Shown here in pieces: positions 1 to 11,950 of a DNA stretch of 64,000 nucleotides; within the stretch, counting starts at the first letter, position 1; each line of letters opens with the position of its first letter. Source of the DNA: Sympetrum striolatum (taxonomy: Eukaryota; Arthropoda; Insecta; Odonata; Libellulidae). Under the pieces are notes generated by a model. That model was not told where the DNA came from. It did not search any database and saw only the letters and a program-made list of their open reading frames with translations. The translations under genes were made by a program, and so were the position numbers. Where the stretch lies: contig CANPUZ010000063.1 in the NCBI GenBank assembly GCA_947579665.1, positions 248,001 to 312,000 on the forward strand. Direction: 5' to 3'.

Positions 1-1137
1 TGCAAGAAGATCGGCAATACTAATTTCATATCGGCATCATATCGTGACGGTCCTCAAAAGAAAAACAAAAAGGATTGAAATTTTGCTTAAAATTTGCTGT
101 AATTTAAGCACCTGGCATCGAGCCCGGGCCCGGATCTTACTGGTGATCTTACTATGCAGCACAATAGAAGATCACCATCTCTAACCATGTGTGAAAATTC
201 AAGCAGAAGTATTGGCTACAACTGCCTCAAAAGACGTTCTAATTTTTACGAATGTAAATGGCTCTCTGGATTCGAACCAAGGACAATCTTGGAAATCTAA
301 AACATGATTTTGAAAATTATTTATGATCTTTATCTACATCCCAAATTTCCGGTTTCTATATTATTGGGAAAGGTTTCAAAATAATTCCTAAAAATCGGAT
401 CAACTTCTGATTGCAGAGAAACCTGGTGTCGAACCCAGGAAATAGTGTAAGCTGTGTATGCAACGTTTTAATTTGTAAAGACTTACTCTTATATGCAAAG
501 TTTGAAGTTGATAGCATGCCGGGAAGTACCTAAATTTTGTTTCCGTTATCTCCGTAAGAAATGCATTGAGAAGTGCAAATGGCCCTCTGGGATCGAACCA
601 AGGACCATCAGCGAACATGTAAAATTTGATTATGAAATATATACATGATATCTATCCACGTGCTGAGTTTCAAGTATCCATGTTATCAGGAAAGGATCCA
701 AAAAAATATTCAAAATCGCCTCAATGCATTTTAAACGGCCGATTTTTGCCCCGACCTAGCATCGAACCATGGACAATATTCGAAGATGTCTTTCTGATTT
801 GCGTTGGAGTTAAACGGCTTCTTGCGATCCCTCGAATTTCAACTCTCTCCTTTTCCGGGAAGTGCCTCAAAAAAATTTTCGAAAATACCTGCCATGTATC
901 CGTATGGAGAAAATTGTGACTTGGGGGCCTTCTGGAATCGAACCCATGACACCGAGGAACAAAGTCGGCTTTTTCCTGGAGGTTACACGTCATGGCCATA
1001 ACGTCGTAAAAATTTCAAGACGGTGGCACTTGTGGAACATGGTTAGAATTTTGATCCCCTATGAATGAATGAATGAATGAATGAATGAGTGAGTGTGTAT
1101 ATAGGTATATCCGGAGAAGCGTCTATATATAATAGCT
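1..1137 (-). repeat. B-box composite unit (six modules), cut by window edge
   Basis: Minus-sense unit with motifs near 118, 271, 421, 590, 756 and 935, ending in (GAAT)n at about 1064-1091 and a TCCGGAGAAGC end. Same module order as the tandem units at 6.2-10.7 kb, reversed. Confidence 0.8.
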
Positions 1138-2310
1138 ATTATACGAGTAAAATGTAGCTTACATACTGCAAGCAGATCGCCAACACTAATTATATGTCGG
1201 CATCGTATCGGGACAGCCCTCAAAAGAAAAAAACGGGATTGAAAATATTCTTAAAATTCGCTGCAATTTAATCGTCTGGCATCGAACCAAGGACTTCCTG
1301 GTGAAGCCACTATGCAGCACAAAAGAAAATCACCATCTCTTACTATGTGTGAAGATTCAAGCAGAAATAATGGCTCCAACTGCCTCAAAGGACGTTCTAC
1401 TTTTCAATAATGTAAATGGCTCTCTGAATTCGAACCAGGGACGATCTAGGAAATTTAAAACATGTTTTTGAAATGTATCTATGTTCTATCTCTATATACC
1501 TAATTTCATGTTTTAATATTATTGGGAAGGGATTTAAATTAATTCTTAAAAATCGGATAATTTACTGATTGTAGAGACGCCTGGTGTCAAACCCAGGACA
1601 CATTTGTTGCTGTGAATGCTCAGTATGATTTATTAGGACTTAATCTTATTTCATACAAAGTTTGAAGTCGATATCATGCCGGGAAGTTCCTAAAACCTAA
1701 TTCTGTTATCTCCATAAGAAATGCATAGAGGAATGTAAATGGCTCTCTGGGATCGAACCAAGGACCATCAGCGAATATGTATAATTTGATTACGAAATAT
1801 ATTTATGATCTCCAACTCCATGCCGAATTTCAAGTTTCCATGCCCTCGGGAAAGGGTCGAAAAAAAATCATAAAAATCTCCACAATGCATTTTAAACGGC
1901 CGATTTTTGCCTTGAATTAGAATCGAACCCAGGTTATTTTCCGTAAACCTCATTTATGTTATCGATAGATCATGACCATATATAAAGGCTCCTAGAGATT
2001 CGATTCTCTACCTATCCGGGAAGTATTTTTTAAAAATTCCTGAAAATCTAAGCAATGCATTTAAACGGGGAAAATCGGGACTTTGGGGCCCTCTGGAATC
2101 GAACCCATGACACTGAGCATCAAAATCACAATTTTTCTGGCGGTTAATTGTTATGGCCAATACGCAGTAAAAATTTGAAATCAATCACGCTTGTGGTTTA
2201 GGCTGTGAATTTGTATCCTATCTATCTATATACCTATCTATATACCTATCTATATATATGAATGAATCCGGAGAAGCATCTATAGATGCTTCTCCGGATT
2301 CATTAATATA
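1138..2310 (-). repeat. B-box composite unit (six modules)
   Basis: Minus-sense unit from ATACGAGTAAAATGTAGC to the TCCGGAGAAGC end, with motifs near 1277, 1427, 1582 (decayed), 1748, 1920 and 2094. The end at 2270-2305 is a perfect-looking palindrome of GAATCCGGAGAAGCATCTAT and its complement. Confidence 0.8.
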
Positions 2311-3705
2311 TATATACGAGTAAAATGTAGCTTGCATACTGCAAGCAGATCGGCAATACTAATTTCATATCGGTATCATATCGGGACGGTCCTCAAAAGA
2401 AAAAAAAAAGGATAGAAATTTTTCTTAAAATTTGCTGACATTCCATGTCTGGCATCGAACTCGGGCCTTTACTGTGAACTTACTATGCAGCACAATAGAA
2501 GATCTCTAACTATGTGTGAAAATTCAAGCAGAAATATTGGCTACAACTGCCTTAAAATACGTTCTAATTTTTACGAAAGTAAATGGTTCTCTGGATTCGA
2601 ACCAAGGACGATCCTGGAAATCTAAAACGTGTTTCTTAAAGTTATTTATAATCTTTGATGATGGTCCTTGGTTCGATCCCAGAGGGCCATTTACATTCCT
2701 CAATGCATTTCTTACGGAGATAAAGGAAACAAATTTTAGGTACTTCCCGGAACGATATCGACTTCAAACTTTGCATAAAATAACATCATGTACTTACAAA
2801 TCAAACTGTGCATTAACACTTCACAATTTTACCTTGGTTCGACACCAGGTGTCTCTGCAATCAGAAGTTGATCCGATTTTTAGGAATTATTTTGAAACCT
2901 TTCCCAATAATATAGAAACTTGAAATTCGGCATATAGATAGAGATCATATATACGTTTCAAGAACATATTATAGATTTCCAAGATCGTCCTTGGTTCGAA
3001 TCCAGAGAGCCATTTAAATATTCTTAATTTCCGCTGCAAATTATTCGTCTGGCATCGAACCCAGGTCTTCCCGGTCATACTTACTATGCAGCACCATAGA
3101 AGATCACCATCTGTAACTATGTGTGAAAATTCAAGTAGAAATATTAACTGCAACTGCCTCAAACGACGTCCTACGTTTCCCTTATATTCCTTATGAGAGA
3201 AATGCTAATGTGCTCTGGCATCGAACCCAGGAATAGTACGGGTTTAAGAAATTATTTTTCTTAAACCAATTCTTAATATATATCTTCTAGCAGAGCGAAA
3301 AATTCCTTACATTCCGGTAAGTGCATCAAAAAAATTAATGAAAACCTATCCCCATGCATTTTAAATGCGGGATTTTTGCATCGTCCTAGCATCGAACCCA
3401 GGAGGTTTTTATTAGTAGTCATTGATGTTTTTAATAGTTCTTGACCATATCTGTAAGCTCCTTGAATTTCGATTCTCTACCTGTCCGGGAAATATTATTT
3501 AAAAAATTTTGAAAACCGCCACCATGTATCCTTATGGAGAAAATCGGGACTTTGGGGCCTTCTGGAATCGAACCCATGACACCGAAGTTCAATGTCGGCC
3601 TTTTCCTGGAGGTTACACGTTATGGCCAATATGTCGTAAAAATTTCAAGTAAGTGGCACTTGTGGAACATGCTTAGACTTTTGATCCCCAGTGTATATAT
3701 ATATA
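2311..3705. repeat. rearranged B-box unit with an internally inverted block
   Basis: Begins minus-sense (motifs 2451, 2593), switches to plus-sense at about 2655 (motifs 2668, 2836, 2990), then returns to minus-sense at about 3012 (motifs 3052, 3218, 3390, 3565). The inverted block carries modules normally found in the other subfamily, so this is a recombinant. Confidence 0.75.
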
Positions 3706-5045
3706 AGTACGAGTAAAATGTTGCTTGCATACTGCAAGCACATCGATAACAAAAGTTTTTGTCGGCATCACATAGAGTGAGTCCTCAAAAGAAAAAATGG
3801 ATGGAAAATATTCTTAATTTTCGCTCTAATTTATTCGTCTGCCATCGAACCCAGATCTTCCCGGTCATACTTACTATGCAGCACCATAGAAGATCACCAT
3901 CTGTAACTATGTGTGAAAATTCAAGTAGAAATATTAACTGCAACTGCCTCAAACGACGTCCTACGTTTCCCTTATATTCCTTATGAGAGAAATGCTAATG
4001 TGCTCTGGCATCGAACCCAGGAATAGTACGGTGTTATCTGAATTTTTTTCTAAAACCAATTCTTTTCATACATCTTCCAGCCAAGTATGAACTTCCTATC
4101 ATTTCGATAAGTGCATCAAAAAAATTATGAAATACTAACCCAATGTATTTTAAACGGGAGACAAAATTGCCGCCGGGCATCGAACCCGGATCTTTCTGGT
4201 AATACTTCCTATGCAACATAATAGAAGATCACTATCTCTAACAATGTGTGAAAATTCAAGCAGAAATATTGGCTGCAACTGCCTCAAACGACGACTTACT
4301 TTTCCCTTATATTCCTTATGAGAGAAATTTTAATGTGCTCTGGCATCGAACCCAGGAATTGTACGGGCTTATGATTTTTTTTCTGAAACCAACTCTTAAT
4401 ATATATCTTCTATCTGAGCGAAAAGTTCCTTACATTCCGATAAGTGCATCAAAAAAATTAATGAAAAACAATCCCCATGCATTTTAAATGCGGGATTTTT
4501 GCATCGTCCTAGCATCGAACCCAGGACGTACTCATTAGTAGTCATTAATGTTTTTAATAGTTCTTCAACATATCTGTAAGCTCCTTGAATTTCGATTCAT
4601 TACCTGTCCGGGAAGTATTATTTAAAAAATTTTGAAAATCGACACCATGTATCCGTATGGAGGAAATCGGGACTTTAGGGCCTTCTGGAATCGAACCCAT
4701 GACACCTAGGTTCAATGTCAGCTTTTTCCTGGAGGTTACACGTCATGGCCATAACGTCGTAAAAATTTCAAGTCGGTGGCACTTGTGGAACATGGTTAGA
4801 CTTTTGATCCCCAGTGTATCTTATCTATTATATATAGATGCTTCTCCGGATATCTATTATATATAGACGCTTCTCCGGATATACTTATATATATACGAGT
4901 AAAATGTTGCTTGCATACTGCAAGCAGATCGACAACACTAATTTCATATCGGCATCATATCGGGACGGACATCAAAAGAAAAAAAAAATTCAAAATATTC
5001 GTAGAATTCGCTGCAATTTAATCGCCTGGCAGCGAACCCCTATAT
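3706..5045 (-). repeat. B-box composite unit plus a truncated second unit
   Basis: Minus-sense motifs near 3843, 4007, 4174, 4342, 4512 and 4689 form a complete subfamily-I unit. A new unit start at 4890 runs only to one motif (5029) before the array turns to plus-sense at about 5040. Confidence 0.78.
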
Positions 5046-6215
5046 CTATTATATATAGATGCTTCTCCGGATTCATTCATATATATACCTATATAGATAG
5101 ATAGGATACAAATTCACAGCCTAAACTACAAGCGTCATTGATCTGAAATTTTTATGACATATTGGCCATAACGTGAAACCCCCAGGAAAAAAGAGACTTT
5201 GATCCTCAGTGTCATAGGTTCGATTCCAGAGGGCCCCAAATTCCCGATTTTTCCCGTTTGAATGCATTGCCGTGATTTTTGGGAATTAAAAAAAAATACT
5301 TTCCGGATAGGTAGAGAAGTAAAACTCAAGGTGCCTATATTTATGGTCTTGGACTTTCGAAAACATCAATGACTTTTACAAAAGTTATTCTGGGTTCGAT
5401 GCTAGGACGATGCAAAGATCTGCCCTTTAAAATACATGGGAGCCGTTTTTCATTATTTTTTTAGATGCACTTATCGAAATGATAGGATGTTCGTGCTTGG
5501 CTGGAAGATGTATGGTACAAATAAGTTTTAGAAAAAAATTTTCATAAGACCGTACTGTTCCTGGGTTCGAAGCCAGAGCACAATAACGTTTCTCTCATAA
5601 GGAATATAAAGGAAAAGTAGGACGTCATTTGAGGCAGTTGTAACCAATATTTCTGCTTGAATTTGCATACGCCATTAGAGATGGTGTTTTTCTGTTGTGC
5701 TGCATAGAAAGTATTGCCTGAAAGACCCGGGTTCGATGCCGGGCGGTAAAAATATCCCCCATATATAATACTATGGGGAATCTTTTCATAATTTTTTTAT
5801 GCATTTATCGATATGTTAGGGAGCTCTTGCTTAGATGGAAGATGTATATTAACACTTTGTTTAAGAAAAAAAATAGATAAGACCATGCATTTCCTGGGTT
5901 CGATGCCAGAGCACGTTATAATTTCTCTAATAAGGAGTGTATGTGAATAGTAGGACGTCGTTTGAGGTAGTTGCACCTAATAGTTTTGCTTGAATTTTCA
6001 CACATAGTTTGATATGGTAATCTTCTATTTTGCTGCATAGTAAGTACACCAGGAAGACCGGGGTTCGCTGCCAGGCGATTAAATTGCAGCGAATTCTACG
6101 AATATTTTGAATTTTTTTTTCTTTTGATGTCCGTCCCGATATGATGCCGATATGAAATTAGTGTTGTCGATCTGCTTGCAGTATGCAAGCAACATTTTAC
6201 TCGTAATAGATATAT
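5046..6215 (+). repeat. B-box composite unit, subfamily I (six modules)
   Basis: Plus-sense motifs near 5218, 5393, 5566, 5728, 5896 and 6062 with spacings of about 162-175 bp, ending in the CTTGCAGTATGCAAG near-palindrome at about 6175. Confidence 0.8.
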
Positions 6216-7304
6216 ATATACACTGGGGATCAAAAGTCTAAGCATGTTCCACAAGTGCCACCGACTTGAAATTTTTACGACGTTATGGCCATGACGTGTA
6301 ACCTCCAGGAAAAAGCCGACTTTGAACCTCGGTGTCATGGGTTCGATTCCAGAAGCCCCCAAAGTCGCGATTTTCCCCATAAGATTACATGGCGGGGATT
6401 TTCGAAATTTTTTTTGAGGCACTTCCCGGAAAAGGGGAGAGTTGAAATTCAAGGGATCGTTAGATACCGTGCATATCTAAAGGAAACCATAAAGACATCT
6501 ACGAATATTATCCTTGGTTCGATGCTAGGTCGGGGCAAAAATCGGCCGTTTAAAATGCATTGTGGCGATTTTGAAGATTTTGTTTGGACCCTTTTCCGAT
6601 GGCATAGAAACTTGAAATTCGGTATGAGATTATATACCATAAGAATATATCATAATCAAATTTTTCATATTCGCTGATGGTCCTTGGTTCGATCCCAGAG
6701 GGACATTTAAATTCCTCAATGCATTTCTTACGGAGATAACGGACACAAATTTTAGGTACTTCCCGGTATGCTATCGACTTCAAACTTTGCATGATAGAGG
6801 GGCAAGACTTAACAAATCAAACTATGCATTCAGAGCTATCAATGTGTCCTGGGTTCGACACCAGGTGTCTCTGCAATCAGAAGTTGATCCGATTTTTAGG
6901 AATTATTTTGAAAATTTTCCCAATAATATAGAAACTTGAAATTTGACATATAGATTGAGATGATTAATACCTTTCAGAAACATATTTTCTATTTCCAAGA
7001 TCGTCCTTGGTTCGAGTCCAGAGAGCCATTTACATTCGTGAACATTAGAGCGTCTTTTGAGGCAGTTGTAGCCAATATTTCTGCTTGAATTTTCACACAT
7101 AGTTAGAGATGGTGATCTTTTGTTGTGTTTCATTGTAGTTTTACCAGTAAGACCCAGGTTCGATGCCAGACGATGAAATTTCAGCAAATTTAAGAAAAAA
7201 TTAAATCCTTTTTTTTCTTATGAGGACCGTCCCGATGTGATGCCGATATAAAATTAGTATTGCCGATCTGCTTGCAGTATGCAAGCAACATTTTACTCGT
7301 ACCT
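6216..7304 (+). repeat. B-box composite unit, subfamily II, tandem copy 1
   Basis: GGTTCGA cores begin at 6340, 6516, 6686, 6852, 7009 and 7157: spacings 176, 170, 166, 157 and 148. Copies 2 and 3 show the same series, copy 4 within 1 bp. Confidence 0.88.
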
Positions 7305-8454
7305 ATATATTCATTCATAGGGGATCAAAATTCTAACCATGTTCCACAAGTGCCAATGCCTTGAAATTTTTACGACATATTGGCCATAACGTGCAACCTC
7401 CAGGAAAAAGCCGACTTTGAACCTCAGTGTCATGGGTTCGATTCCAGTTGGCCCCAAAGTCCCGATTTTCCCCATAAGATTATATGGCGGGGATTTTCGA
7501 AAATTTTTTTGAGGCACTTCCCGGAAAAGGAGAGAGTTGAAACTCGAGGGATCGCTAGATGCCGCGCATATCTAAAGGAAACCATAAAGACATCTACGAA
7601 TATTATCCTTGGTTCGATGCTAGGTCGGGGCAAAAATCTGCCGTTTAAAATGCACTGTGGCGATTTTTAAGATTTTTTTTGGATCCTTTTCCGATGGCAT
7701 AGAAACTTGAAATTCGGTATGAGGTTAGACACCATAAAAAGATATCTTAATCAAATTTTACATATTCGCTGATGGTCCTTGGTTCGATCCCAGAGGGACA
7801 TTTGAATTCCTCAATGCATTTCTTACGGAGATAACGGAAACAAATTTTAGGTACTTTCCGGCACGATATCGATTTCAAACTTTGCATATAGAAAGATCAA
7901 GTCCATACATATCAAACAGTGCATTCACAGCTATCAATGTGTCCTGGGTTCGACACCAGGTGTCTCTGCAATCAGAACTTGATCCGATTTTTAGGAATTA
8001 TTTTGAAACCTTTCTCTATATTATAGAAACTTGAAATTCGGCATATAGATAGAAATCATATATATCTTACAAAAACATTTTTTAGATTTCCAAGATCGTC
8101 CTTGGTTCGAGTCCCGAGAGCCATTCACATTCGTAAAAATTAGAACGTCTTTTGAGGCAGTTGTAACCAATATTTCAGCTTGAATTTTCACACATAGTTA
8201 GAGATGGTGATCTTCTATTTTGTTTCATAGTAGGTTTACCAGTAAGACCCGGGTTTGATGCCAGACGATAAATTTCAGCGAATTTTCAGAAAAAATTAAA
8301 TCTTTTTTTTTTTCTTTTGAGGACCGTCCCGATATAATGCCGATATGAAATTAGTGTTGTCGATCTGCTTGCAGTATGCAAGCAACATTTTACTCGTATA
8401 TATATATAAGTATATCCGGAGAAGCGTCTATTATATAATAGATATCCGGAGAAG
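7305..8454 (+). repeat. B-box composite unit, subfamily II, tandem copy 2
   Basis: Cores begin at 7435, 7611, 7781, 7947, 8104 and 8252 (the last changed to GGTTTGA): spacings 176, 170, 166, 157 and 148, identical to copy 1. Confidence 0.88.
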
Positions 8455-9569
8455 CGTCTATATATAATAGATAGATAGGTATATAGATAGGATACTAATT
8501 CACAGCCTAAACCACAAGCGTCATCGGCTTGAAATTTTTACGACGTATTGGCCATATCGTGTAACCACCAGAAAAATTGTGATTTTGAACCTCAGTGTCA
8601 TGGGTTCGATTCCAGAGGGCCCCAAATTCCCGATTTTTCCCATTTAAATGCATTGCGTTGATTTTCGGGAATTTTTAAAAAATACTTGCCGGATAGGTAG
8701 GGACTTAAAACTCAAGGAGCCGATATATATGGTCATGATCTATCGAAAACATAAATGAGTTTTACGGAGAATATCCTGGGTTCGATGCTAGGTCAAGGCA
8801 AAAATCGGCCGTTTAAAATACATTGTGGCGATTTTTAAGATTTTTTTTGGACCCCTTACCGATGACATGGAAACTTGAAATTCGGTATGGGGTTTGATAT
8901 CATAAATATATTTCATAATCAATTTTTATGTTTTCCCTGATGTTCCTTGGTTCGATCCCAGAGGGCCATTTACATTCCTCAATGCATTTCTTATGGAGAT
9001 AACGGAAACAAGTTTAAGGTATTTCCCGGCATGCTATCGACTTAAAACTTAGCATGATAGAAGAACCAGTCTTAACAAATCAAACTATGCATTCATAGCT
9101 ATCAATATGTCTTGGGTTAGACACCAGGTGTCTCTGAAATCAGAAGTTGATCCGATTTTTAGGAATTATTTTGAAACCTTTTCCAATAATATAGAAACTT
9201 GAAATTTGGCATATAGATTGAGATCAATAATAACTTTCAGAAACATTTTTTAAATTTCCAAGATCGTCCTTGGTTCGAGTCACGAGAGCCATTTACATTC
9301 GTGAGCATTAGAGCGTCTTTTGAGGCAGTTGTAGCCAATATTTCTACTTGAATTTTCACACATAGTTAGAGATGGTGATCTTCTATTGTGTTTCATAGTA
9401 GGTTTTCAGTAAGACCCGGGTTCGATTCCAGACAATGAAATTTCAGTGAATTTTAAGAAAAAATTAAATCCTTTTTTTTTCTTAAGAGGACCGTCCCGAT
9501 GTGATGCCGATATGAAATTAGTATTGCCGATCTGCTTGCAGTATGCAAGCTACATTTTACTCGTATAAT
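8455..9569 (+). repeat. B-box composite unit, subfamily II, tandem copy 3
   Basis: Cores begin at 8603, 8779, 8949, 9115 (GGTTAGA), 9272 and 9419: spacings 176, 170, 166, 157 and 147. Confidence 0.88.
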
Positions 9570-10697
9570 AGATAGATGCTTCTCCGGATTCATTCATATA
9601 TATAGCTATATAGATAGGATACAAATCCACAGGCTAAACCACAAGCGTCATTGACTTGAAATTTTTATGACGTATTGGCCATAACGTGAAACCCCCAGGA
9701 AAAAAGCGACTTTGATCCTCACTGTCATAGGTTCGATTCCAGAGGGCCCCAAAGTCCCGATTTTCTCCATAAGGATGCATTAGGGGGATTTTCGAAAAAT
9801 TTTTTGAGGCACTTCCCGGAAAAGGAGAGAAATGAAAATCGAGGGATCGCTAGAAGCCATGCATATCCAACGAAAATCATAAAGACATTTTTAAATATTG
9901 TCCATGGTTCGATGCTAGGTCGGGACAAAAATCGGCCGTTTAAAATGCATTGCGGAGATTTTTAAGATTTTTTTTTGGACCCTTTCCCGATGACATGGAA
10001 ACTTGAAACTCGGCGCGTGGATAGGAATTACGAATAAATGTCATAATCTAATTTTATCTTTTCACTGATGGTCCTTGGTTCGATCCCAGAGGGCCATTTA
10101 AATTCCGCAATGCATTTCTTACGGAGATAACGGAAACAAATTATAGGTACTTCCCAGCACGATAAAGACTTCAAACTTTGCACTAAGAAAGATGAAGTGT
10201 ATACAAATCAAACTGTGCATTCCCAGCTGTCAATATGTCCTGGGTTCGACACCAGGCGTCTCTACAATCAGTAACTGATCCGATTTTTAATAATTACTTT
10301 GAACCCTTTCCCAACAATATAGAAACTTGAAATTCGGCATATAGATAGAGATCATAAATAACTTTCAGAAACATTTTTTAGATTTCCAAGATCGTCCTTG
10401 GTTCGAATCCAGAGAGCCATTTAAATTCGTGAAAATCAGAACGTCTTTTGAGGCAGTTTTAGCCCATATTTCTGCTTGAATTTTCACACATAGTTAGAGA
10501 TGGTGATGTTCTATTGTGCTGCATAGTAAGTTCAACAGTAAAGACCCGGGTTCGATGCCAGACGATGGAATTTCAGCGAATTTTAAGAAAAATTTCAATC
10601 CATTTTTTTCTTTTGATGGCCGTCCCGATATGATGCCGACATGAAAATAGTGTTGTCGATCTGCTTGCAGTATGCAAGCAACATTTTACTCGTAACT
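9570..10697 (+). repeat. B-box composite unit, subfamily II, tandem copy 4
   Basis: Cores begin at 9730, 9906, 10077, 10243, 10400 and 10549: spacings 176, 171, 166, 157 and 149. Confidence 0.88.
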
Positions 10698-10729
10698 TAT
10701 AGGTACATCCGGAGAAGCGTCTATATATA

Positions 10730-11935
10730 ATTGACGAGTAAAATGTAGCTTGCATACTGCAAGCAGATCAATAACACCAATTTCATTTCAACACCACCTT
10801 CATATCGGCATCTTATCGGGACAGTTCTCAAAAGAAAAAAAAAAGCATTGAAAATATTCTTAAAATTCACTGCAATTTAATCGTCTGGCATCGAACCCAA
10901 GCCTTCCTGGTGAACTTACTATGCAGTACTACAGAAGATCACTATCTCTAACTATGTGTGAAAATTCAAGCAGAAATATAGGCTGCAACTGCCTGAATGG
11001 ACGTTCTACTTTTTCATTATATTCCTTATGTGAGAAATGTTAATGTGCTCTGGCATCGAACCCAGGACCAGCATGGTCTTATCTAAATTTTTTTCTTAAA
11101 CTGAGTCTTAATATAAATCTTCTATCTAAGCAAGAACTTCCTATTATTTCAATAAGTGCATCAAAATAAATAATGAAAACTAACTCAATGTATTTTAAAT
11201 GGGGGATATATTTACTGCCTGGCTTCGAACCCGGGTCTGTCTGGTAATACTTTCTATGCAGCACTAAGAATATAACCTTCTGTAACCATGTGTGAAAATT
11301 CAAGCTGAAAAATTGGCTGCAACTGCCTCAAACGACATCCTACTTTTCCCATATATTCCTTATGAGAGAAATTTTAATGTGCTCTGGCATCGAACTCAGG
11401 AACAGTATCAAATACTATTTATGTATTTAAATATTTTCTTAAACCGAGTCTTAATATACATCATCTAGCAAAGCAAAAAGTTCCTATCATTTAGTTAAGT
11501 GTATTTAAATAAATAATTAAAAACTACCTCAATGTATTTAAATGACAGATTTTTGCATCGTCCTTGCATCGAACCCAGGATAATTTCTGTAAAAGTCATT
11601 AATGTTTTTGATAGATAATGACTATATCTATAGGCTCCTTTAGTTTAAATTCTCTAACTATCTGGGAAGTATTTTTTTTAATTGCCGAAATTCAAAGCAA
11701 TGCATTCAAATGGGAAAAATGGAGACTTTGAGGCCTTCTGGAATCGAACCCATGACACTGAGGTTCAAAATCACAATTTTTCTGTTGGTTGCACGTTACA
11801 GCCAATACGCCATAAAAATTTCAAGTCAATGACGCTTGTAGTTTAGCCTGTGAATTTGTGTCCTCTCTATCTATCTATCTATCTACATGAATGAATCCGG
11901 TGAAGCGTCTATATATAATAGAAATAAAATTCAAT
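10730..11935 (-). repeat. B-box composite unit, subfamily I, minus-sense end of the array
   Basis: Motifs near 10888, 11053, 11222, 11385, 11567 and 11741 in minus sense. It ends with the GATA/TATC microsatellite and TCCGGTGAAGC, after which the sequence becomes unrelated AT-rich DNA. Confidence 0.8.
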
Positions 11936-11950
11936 GAATTTTCAGGATAT

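Larger units (their letters stand above)
1..11950. repeat. array of composite repeats with regularly spaced tRNA B-box-like motifs
   Basis: The whole region is built from units of about 1.1 kb, each with six modules. Every module centres on a variant of GGTTCGANNCC (or its complement), the pol III B-box consensus, inside a small T-arm-like stem such as CTGGGTTCGATGCCAG. I count roughly 60 motifs. Unit ends share CTTGCATACTGCAAGC, a near-palindrome followed by an A-rich run, and at the other end TATC/GATA microsatellite and TCCGGAGAAGC. Units lie in both orientations: mostly minus-sense to 5.04 kb, plus-sense to about 10.7 kb, then minus-sense. Short ORFs read across these units only because the units repeat; nothing supports coding. 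No complete tRNA cloverleaf was seen. Confidence 0.9.

Noticed and set aside
6216..10697. CRISPR-like regular spacing
   Set aside because: The conserved cores are short and variable, the spacers repeat between units, the spacing is about 160 bp, and the genome is eukaryotic.
1..11950. Many short open frames with recurring peptides such as SGIEPMTPR and LQEKADFEPRCHGFDSR
   Set aside because: They recur because the DNA repeat recurs, appear on both strands, and are broken differently in each copy. No codon-level conservation or start context supports a protein.
1..11950. tRNA genes at the many GGTTCGA motifs
   Set aside because: Only the T-arm-like part is present. No acceptor stem, anticodon arm or good A box at tRNA distance was found.
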